DNA from: CAWAND01 sp963807065 | GTDB taxonomy: Bacteria > Chloroflexota > Anaerolineae > Anaerolineales > E44-bin32 | Assembly: GCA_963807065.1 (NCBI GenBank) | Contig: CAWDZQ010000001.1 | Coordinates: forward strand, 124,001-188,000 | Length of the DNA stretch: 64,000 nt | Direction: 5' to 3' | In this document: in pieces, positions 59,306 through 64,000 of the stretch | Numbering within the stretch: the stretch's first letter is position 1 | Layout: every line of letters starts with the position of its first letter | Translations under genes and position numbers: made by a program | Notes under the pieces: generated by a model | Told to the model about the DNA's origin: nothing | Database searches by the model: none | The model's input: only the letters and a program-made list of their open reading frames with translations

Positions 59306-60640
59306 TCAAGGTTGGGGCTGTGAAGCCGCCGCGATCAATTGCCGGCCGAGGTCACGGGCCTGGATCGCATCCGCTTGCTCAAGCGCCACGACGACAACGA
59401 CTGGCGTCTCTTTCGACAGCGTGGCCCCTTCATACCATCCCAATTGCGAGTCTCCCGAGCCCGAGATGGCATAGCCCTTCATCTCGATGCTCTGTCCGTC
59501 GGGGCTGGTCAGGGCAACCCGGACGGGTTGGGTCGGCGCCGACGACAAGGCAATCGTGGTCTGCGACTCCGGCGGCACGGCCTCCCAGTCGGAACCGGGC
59601 GCCCGAACCGCCTCCACGATCTGCAGAGCGGGAAGGCTTCCATCGGTTGCGATCGCGGCAAAGGCGCGGGCCATTTGGAGCGGGCTGACGGTCAGTTGGC
59701 CCTGACCCACCGCCTCCAAGCCGACCTGGGATGCTGGAATTTGGGTCGATATGCGCCCGGCTGCGGCCTCGAGGCGCACCGCGGGCTGGACCCCGAAGCC
59801 AAAGGCCTTGGCCATGGCCAGCAATTCATCAGCCCCAAGACTCTTCCCGAGGTCATAGAATGGTTGGGGGCACCCCGCTCTGAGCGCTGCCGCATATGTG
59901 CCCTGCGCGCCTTCAGGGAGTGGCTGGAGACACTTCAGCGCCTGGCCCTCCACCGCCACAGGTGAGCTCATGGAAGGGGCCGCCCGATCCGGAACGATGG
60001 CTCCCGATTGCAGACCCCACGCGAAGACAAATGGCACGATTGCCGTGCCGGGCTGGTATTCAGCCTGGCTGGCTCGATTGAGGAGGGGTGAGAGGTCGCT
60101 CCCCGTCAGCGATGACCACGTTTCGTCGAGGTGGTTGGGGTCAAAAGAAGGCGAAGACGCCATGGCGAGCAGCCGGCCGCTGATGGGATCGAGCACTACA
60201 ACTCCGCCTACTTTCCCGGAGAGCGCCTTCATCGCCAGGGACTGAATTCGGCCATCCAGTGTGAGCTTGACGTCGTATCCCGGTGGCGGCGTCCCTTGGA
60301 CGAGCTCATGCCAAGAGATGGTCAAGGCATCGTAACCCGATTCGCCTCGCAGATAGGCGTCCATCGACAGCTCGACCCCGGATTGGCCATAAATGGTCGA
60401 GTCATATCCAACCACTGGGGCCACCGCCGAGTCCGGATAGTTGCGCTGAAAGTCGCCCCGCCCGCCCACAGTCTCCGCCAGTTGATCCCCGTTCCGGTCG
60501 AGAATCTGGCCCCTCGGGGACACGGTTTCCGCCAGCGCCCGGCGCGGATTGTCCGTCCGATTGACCAAGGCCGGCGCCCGCTGAAATCGTCCACCAGCCC
60601 AGCACGGCGGCGAGCGCCACCCACGCCAAGGAGAATCCAA
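59306..60640 (-). CDS. Class B PBP-like (FtsI/PBP2) domain with degenerate transpeptidase motifs
   Basis: About 430 residues of FtsI/PbpA type. The N-terminal part has RTDNPRRALAETVSPRGQILDRNGDQLAE, VVGYDSTIYGQSGVE and LTLDGRIQSLAMKAL, all as in pbpA. The SxxK motif is replaced by PGTAIVPF (Thr and Val instead of Ser and Lys). No KTG is seen (MKGYAISGSG at its place), and the SxN region is aberrant. The TTG at 60640 is only the first start in this frame; the membrane helix expected before the domain lies in the ftsW frame. See the FtsW entry for the apparent fusion. Confidence 0.8.
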   Translation of the reverse strand: MDSPWRGWRSPPCWAGGRFQRAPALVNRTDNPRRALAETVSPRGQILDRNGDQLAETVGGRGDFQRNYPDSAVAPVVGYDSTIYGQSGVELSMDAYLRGESGYDALTISWHELVQGTPPPGYDVKLTLDGRIQSLAMKALSGKVGGVVVLDPISGRLLAMASSPSFDPNHLDETWSSLTGSDLSPLLNRASQAEYQPGTAIVPFVFAWGLQSGAIVPDRAAPSMSSPVAVEGQALKCLQPLPEGAQGTYAAALRAGCPQPFYDLGKSLGADELLAMAKAFGFGVQPAVRLEAAAGRISTQIPASQVGLEAVGQGQLTVSPLQMARAFAAIATDGSLPALQIVEAVRAPGSDWEAVPPESQTTIALSSAPTQPVRVALTSPDGQSIEMKGYAISGSGDSQLGWYEGATLSKETPVVVVVALEQADAIQARDLGRQLIAAASQPQP

Positions 60641-61985
60641 TCTGGACGTTTAGAAACGAAGGCAGGAATCGAGATTGCACACGCTCGCCACCCGAGATCT
60701 GGACCAGGAAGGCCAGCCCCACCAGGCTGGTGAGCAAGGATGACCCTCCGTAAGACACGAAGGGAAGAGTGACGCCTGTCAGCGGCAGAAGCCGCACGAC
60801 ACCGCCGATGATCAGCACACTTTGCAGGCCGAATCCGATGGATACGCCGGCGGCGAGGATGACAGCGAAGGGGTCTCGGGCACGGCTGGCGGCCCGAAGC
60901 CCACGGTTGACCAATATGGCCACCAGACCGATCAGCCCCAAGGCGCCGATCATCCCCCACTCTTCGGCGATGGCCGCAAACACAAAATCGGTGTGGGCGG
61001 CGGGGACAAAACCTGGTGATCCAAATCCCGGCCCACGCCCGATGAGCCCGCCGGAGGCGATGGCGATCAACGATTGCACGATCTGGTAAGCGTGGCCGGA
61101 GGGATCCGCCCAAGGGTTGATCCAGGCTTCGATCCGCAGCCGAACGATCCCTATGAAAAGCCAGCCGAGCACGCCTCCGCCCGCGGCCGCTGCAGCCGCC
61201 CCCAGAAGTGCTTTCCACCGACCGAGGGCTGCGTACACCAGCACGGCCAAGAGTCCGACAAACAGAGTCCCCGTCCCAAGATCCCGCTGGGCAATCACCA
61301 GCAAGACCGAAAGGCCGGCGATCGCCCACAGCGGCGCGTATTCGGCCCAGCCAAAGGACTCCCCGCGCCCCCAGATGAGGCGATCACCAAGATACGATGC
61401 CAGGTATACGATGAGCAGCAATCGCAGGAGCTCGGATGGTTGAAAATAGAGCCCGCAGCACCCCAGCCACAGGTGAGGCTCTCCCCCGGATGGGTTGGTG
61501 CCCAAGAGCAGTGTCAGGCCGGTCAGAAGGATGGCGCCCGTCATCCAAAGATACCGGTAGCGGCGCAGCCATCCCAGGTCGGACGGCCGCCGAAAGACCT
61601 CAACCAGTAGGACCGTGCCGACCAGGAACCAGGCCGTCTGCCTCGCGCCAAAGCTCGGAAGCAGGCGCCAGATGGTCAGCGTGCCCCAACCGGTGAGCAG
61701 GTAGGCAATGGGAAGGAGCATCGGATCGCGGTTGGGCTTGGTCCGCTTGAGGACTCTGCGAACGGTCCATGCCGACCCAACCCAAATCGGGAGCACCACC
61801 AGCGGTACCAGCCGCTCCGGCGCAAGCTGCCACCGGTCGATCCTGGCCGCTGGTGACAGGGCCAGGGCCAAACCGGTCAAGCCCAGAAAGACAAACGCCA
61901 GCGTAAACAAACGCCGCTCGCGTTGGGCGACCTGTTTGGCCGAGTCAGGAAAGGTATCGATCGATGAAGAGAGAGAGGCGCTCAC
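60402..61985 (-). CDS. rodA: SEDS-family peptidoglycan glycosyltransferase (FtsW/RodA), apparently fused to the PBP domain
   Basis: Ten-helix SEDS protein: TNPSGGEPHLWLGCCGLYFQPSELLRLLLI, AQRDLGTGTLFVGLLAVLVY, PAAHTDFVFAAIAEEWG and GVTLPFVSYGGSSLL are diagnostic. After about residue 430 comes an extra helix (IGFSLAWVALAAVLGWW) and then an unlike tail that runs to 60402. Removing one T (60584-60586 AAA on plus) joins it to the PBP frame as TIQRAPALVNRTDNP. So a SEDS-PBP fusion of about 890 residues is likely. The start is GTG 61985 or ATG 62003, overlapping mtnP. It might equally be ftsW. Confidence 0.85.
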   Translation of the reverse strand: MSASLSSSIDTFPDSAKQVAQRERRLFTLAFVFLGLTGLALALSPAARIDRWQLAPERLVPLVVLPIWVGSAWTVRRVLKRTKPNRDPMLLPIAYLLTGWGTLTIWRLLPSFGARQTAWFLVGTVLLVEVFRRPSDLGWLRRYRYLWMTGAILLTGLTLLLGTNPSGGEPHLWLGCCGLYFQPSELLRLLLIVYLASYLGDRLIWGRGESFGWAEYAPLWAIAGLSVLLVIAQRDLGTGTLFVGLLAVLVYAALGRWKALLGAAAAAAGGGVLGWLFIGIVRLRIEAWINPWADPSGHAYQIVQSLIAIASGGLIGRGPGFGSPGFVPAAHTDFVFAAIAEEWGMIGALGLIGLVAILVNRGLRAASRARDPFAVILAAGVSIGFGLQSVLIIGGVVRLLPLTGVTLPFVSYGGSSLLTSLVGLAFLVQISGGERVQSRFLPSFLNVQIGFSLAWVALAAVLGWWTISAGAGLGQSDGQSAPGAGGNRVPEGPDSRPERGSTGGDCGRAGRLSAQLSGLGGGPSGWI

Positions 61986-62808
61986 GCACGTCTTCCGGAA
62001 CATGGCCGGAGGGGGTGGTCAGGGCGTTTCGCAGGGCGGAGCCGCATTCACATGCCCGCTCTTTGGGCATCTGTGCCACAGCCCGGCGAATGGCTCGTTG
62101 GGCAAGATCCGTGTTGGCATTTACTGTTCCCATAACCATCTCAACATTCACGGGCTCCTCAGCCGTGCGCCAGACGTCATAATCGGTAACGTGGGCAATC
62201 ACCGTATAGCACAGCTCAGCCTCGCGAGCCAGAAACGCCTCCGTGCTGGTGGTCATCCCGATGATGGACATACCCCAGGCTCGATAGGTGTTGGACTCGG
62301 CCCGGGTTGAGAAACGCGGGCCCTCGATGGTCACGAATGACCCGCCGCGGTGCACCGTTCCCCCCTCGGCGGCGATGCAGTCGGCGACGAGCGCCGATAG
62401 CTGCGGACAGAAGGGGTCGGCCACACTCACGTGAGCCACCAGTCCCCGGCCGAAGAAACTCGTCTCGCGTTTGCGTGTGTTGTCGTAGAGCTGATCCGGT
62501 ACAACGATGTCGCCAGGAGCATAGTCCTCGCGCAGCGACCCGCAGGCGCTGGCCGAGATCACCCGCAGGACTCCCAACTGTTTCAAGGCGAAGATGTTAG
62601 CGCGGTAGTTGATCTCCGAGGGCGGGACCACATGGCCCTGCCCATGGCGAGCCAAGAAGGCGACGGGCTGCCCATCAAGCACGCCGAGGATCAGAGGCGA
62701 ACTCGGCTGCCCGAAGGGCGTGTCGACCTTGATTTCTTGGCGGATTTCCAGGCCCTCCATTTGGTAGAGCCCGGAGCCTCCGATCACGCCGATCTCAACA
62801 TCTTCCAT
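61945..62808 (-). CDS. mtnP: S-methyl-5'-thioadenosine phosphorylase
   Basis: A protein of 287 residues. The phosphate-binding IGVIGGSGLYQ, the purine-site FLARHGQGHVVPPSEINYRANI, GPRFSTRAESNTYRAWG and the TSTEAFLAREAELCYTVIAHVTDYD are as in MTA phosphorylase (trimeric PNP family II). It cleaves methylthioadenosine to adenine and methylthioribose-1-P. GGAGG 5 nt upstream supports the ATG at 62808. It is placed between the FHA genes and the SEDS gene, overlapping the latter. Confidence 0.93.
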   Translation of the reverse strand: MEDVEIGVIGGSGLYQMEGLEIRQEIKVDTPFGQPSSPLILGVLDGQPVAFLARHGQGHVVPPSEINYRANIFALKQLGVLRVISASACGSLREDYAPGDIVVPDQLYDNTRKRETSFFGRGLVAHVSVADPFCPQLSALVADCIAAEGGTVHRGGSFVTIEGPRFSTRAESNTYRAWGMSIIGMTTSTEAFLAREAELCYTVIAHVTDYDVWRTAEEPVNVEMVMGTVNANTDLAQRAIRRAVAQMPKERACECGSALRNALTTPSGHVPEDVRERLSLFIDRYLS

Positions 62809-62938
62809 GCTCGCCTCCAAACTGAGGACACGCGGTGAGATCGTATCATAGCTACCCGGGACCCTCCTTGAGCCCGGCTATCTCCCTCCCTCACGGCGTT
62901 CCAGGCAAGTCGTCAGGGCAGCGTTCCAGGCGCGCCGG

Positions 62939-63361
62939 CTACTCCACTCTCTCAAGCCGCACACGCACACGCCCAAAACGAATCTCGTCTCCGTAGGCCA
63001 CCACAAGCGGCTCTTCGACGCGCAGATCATTGACGTCGGTGCCATTGCGCGATGCCAAGTCCTCCAGCCACCATTGTTCCCCGTGGTAGAAGATGCGAGC
63101 GTGATGGGAGGAGACGGTCTCATCGTCCAGACGGATGGTGTTGTCGGCCGCACGTCCGATTTCGTTCAGCGCCTCCAGGGCAAAGACGATCCCGGAAGGA
63201 ATACCGTCAACCGTCACGACGCGGGCCGCTGGCGCGCCTTCGGCGACCTGCCGAGTGGCCCGGAGATCCTTCCACTGGACGTACAACAACCAGCCGAGAA
63301 AGAGGTACAGAACGATTGCCAGGCCAATTCGGACGCCGAGCAGAGTCTGGGCGGGAGTCAT
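62939..63361 (-). CDS. FHA-domain protein with N-terminal membrane helix (FhaB-like)
   Basis: A protein of 140 residues. Residues 8-28 are one membrane helix (VRIGLAIVLYLFLGWLLYVQW). The FHA domain (residues 60-138) has GRAADNTIRLDDETVSSHHARIF and NGTDVNDLRV, with the phospho-Thr-binding Arg and Ser-x-x-His. It probably reads Ser/Thr-phosphorylated partners. In actinobacteria fhaB lies beside rodA/pbpA and pknA/B. Its ATG overlaps the stop of the next gene (ATGA). Confidence 0.85.
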   Translation of the reverse strand: MTPAQTLLGVRIGLAIVLYLFLGWLLYVQWKDLRATRQVAEGAPAARVVTVDGIPSGIVFALEALNEIGRAADNTIRLDDETVSSHHARIFYHGEQWWLEDLASRNGTDVNDLRVEEPLVVAYGDEIRFGRVRVRLERVE

Positions 63362-64000
63362 GCTTTGAGCAGACTGCCGGAGTCCCCATCCCGATCGACC
63401 TCACTCCGGGTCTTCTGGTCCCCCGCGGGACGGGGTGGGAATGGCGGCGCGTAGGCTTCGGTTGAATCCGGCGGGCCACCTGGATCCTCGCCATACACCA
63501 GGCGGATCTCGGCAATCGAGATCACATCACCTTGTCGTAGGATATGCTGTTTGACGGCCCGCCCGTTCACTTTAGTCCCCGTGGTCGAACCCAAGTCAAA
63601 CAGAACAAACCTGCCGTCCCGGATGCGCAGCTGTGCATGGGTCCGAGAGACATGCGGATTGTCCAGAATCAGCTGGTTGTCGAGTCGTCGCCCGATATTG
63701 ACCACCGGGCGATCCAAAGCATAGTGGCCCCGCCCGTCGACAATCAGGAAGGCACCCTCGGGCACCTCGCCGGAACGAAGTACGGTCTCACGCTGCATGG
63801 GATGGGTGAATTCCAGTGGGTTCCCGCTGTGCCAAGCGACGACGCGCACCTCCCAGCGCTTCAGCGTGGGATCGGCTGCGATGGTGATGTTGGGTTGGCG
63901 CTGGAGGATAAAGCCCGCCGAGCGAACCACGTCGAGCAAGCCCTTGGCCAGGACGGAGTGAATGTTGGGCGCCGAATCGAGAAGGAAGTTGGCATCATCC
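63358..64000 (-). CDS. FhaA-like protein with C-terminal FHA domain, N-terminus outside the window
   Basis: Open to the window edge with at least 213 residues. The N-terminal part (GLLDVVRSAGFILQRQPNITIAADPTLKRWEVRV) resembles the DUF3662 region of FhaA. The FHA domain is canonical (NIGRRLDNQLILDNPHVSRTHAQLRI and GSTTGTKVNGR). It is followed by a Pro/Asp-rich tail. It overlaps the FhaB-like gene, so the pair is co-expressed. A protein phosphatase and Ser/Thr kinase that usually accompany them are not in view. Confidence 0.82.
   Translation of the reverse strand, partial: DDANFLLDSAPNIHSVLAKGLLDVVRSAGFILQRQPNITIAADPTLKRWEVRVVAWHSGNPLEFTHPMQRETVLRSGEVPEGAFLIVDGRGHYALDRPVVNIGRRLDNQLILDNPHVSRTHAQLRIRDGRFVLFDLGSTTGTKVNGRAVKQHILRQGDVISIAEIRLVYGEDPGGPPDSTEAYAPPFPPRPAGDQKTRSEVDRDGDSGSLLKA

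Noticed and set aside
60590..60640. TTG at 60640 as a genuine PBP start codon
   Set aside because: The resulting N-terminus (DSPWRGWRSPPCWAGGR) has no membrane helix, while the expected helix is in the other frame.

Overview
The window is one dense stretch (about 60 % GC) of what looks like a Chloroflexota chromosome, most likely Anaerolineae-like. This assignment is an inference. It rests on a mevalonate kinase plus isopentenyl phosphate kinase pair, lipoproteins with Thr-Pro 'TPTP' linkers, a secreted protein with LGFP-like repeats, a SepIVA-like protein beside coaD, fhaA/fhaB-like genes near rodA/pbpA, and a SufC-B-D-S-U operon with a SufR-type repressor. There is no rRNA, CRISPR array, prophage or insertion sequence. 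Four reading-frame breaks (DUF4129, DegV, RecG, FtsW/PBP) fall in or near GC-rich or short homopolymer tracts, so part of the sequence may carry indel errors, as metagenome assemblies often do.

Layout. 1-4.4 kb (-): flippase-like membrane protein (cut by the window edge), CDP-paratose-2-epimerase-like SDR, lepA, tlyA. 4.5-7.1 kb (+): isoprenoid operon of a UbiA-type prenyltransferase, mevalonate kinase and isopentenyl phosphate kinase, joined by ATGA overlaps. 7.2-16.7 kb: ALDH7-type dehydrogenase, SH3 lipoprotein, accessory proteins (orphan ParA-like ATPase, LysE exporter, atypical response regulator), then a LysW-like carrier protein followed by a methyltransferase/ATP-grasp fusion. 16.8-19.5 kb (-): ppdK. 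19.7-26.9 kb: suf operon (-) and divergent sufR-sufT (+), separated by a mirrored double promoter. 27-31.7 kb (-): ECF sigma factor with a small membrane partner, and the MoxR/DUF58/DUF4129 module. 31.8-36.6 kb (+): DnaQ-DinG helicase, two tandem cupredoxin lipoproteins, efp. 36.6-44.6 kb (+): Cys-rich protein, HAD-DinB fusion, tRNA-Leu(UAG), tig-clpP-clpX, DUF1028, HAD-IIA phosphatase, rlmN. 44.6-47.3 kb: histidine kinase (-), rpe (+), rpmB (-). 47.4-54.1 kb (+): asp23-fakA-degV-recG-coaD-sepIVA-like, an arrangement resembling the rpmB-yloU-yloV-recG region of Firmicutes. 54.2-64 kb (-): pyrG; ffh-rpsP-khpA-rimM; a SEDS (FtsW/RodA) protein apparently fused to a class B PBP-like domain; mtnP; and two FHA proteins (fhaB- and fhaA-like).

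Functional themes are translation and protein quality control (lepA, efp, tlyA, rlmN, rpmB, rpsP, ffh, tig, clpPX), Fe-S assembly, isoprenoid and cell-envelope assembly, and central metabolism (ppdK, rpe, pyrG, coaD). The least expected items are the LysW-like carrier with its methyltransferase/ATP-grasp neighbour, and a SEDS-PBP gene whose transpeptidase motifs are degenerate. Others are the mirrored SufR promoters, an EF-P with Arg at the modified position, an S16 protein with a long acidic repeat tail, and several promoters placed so that the mRNA should be leaderless.
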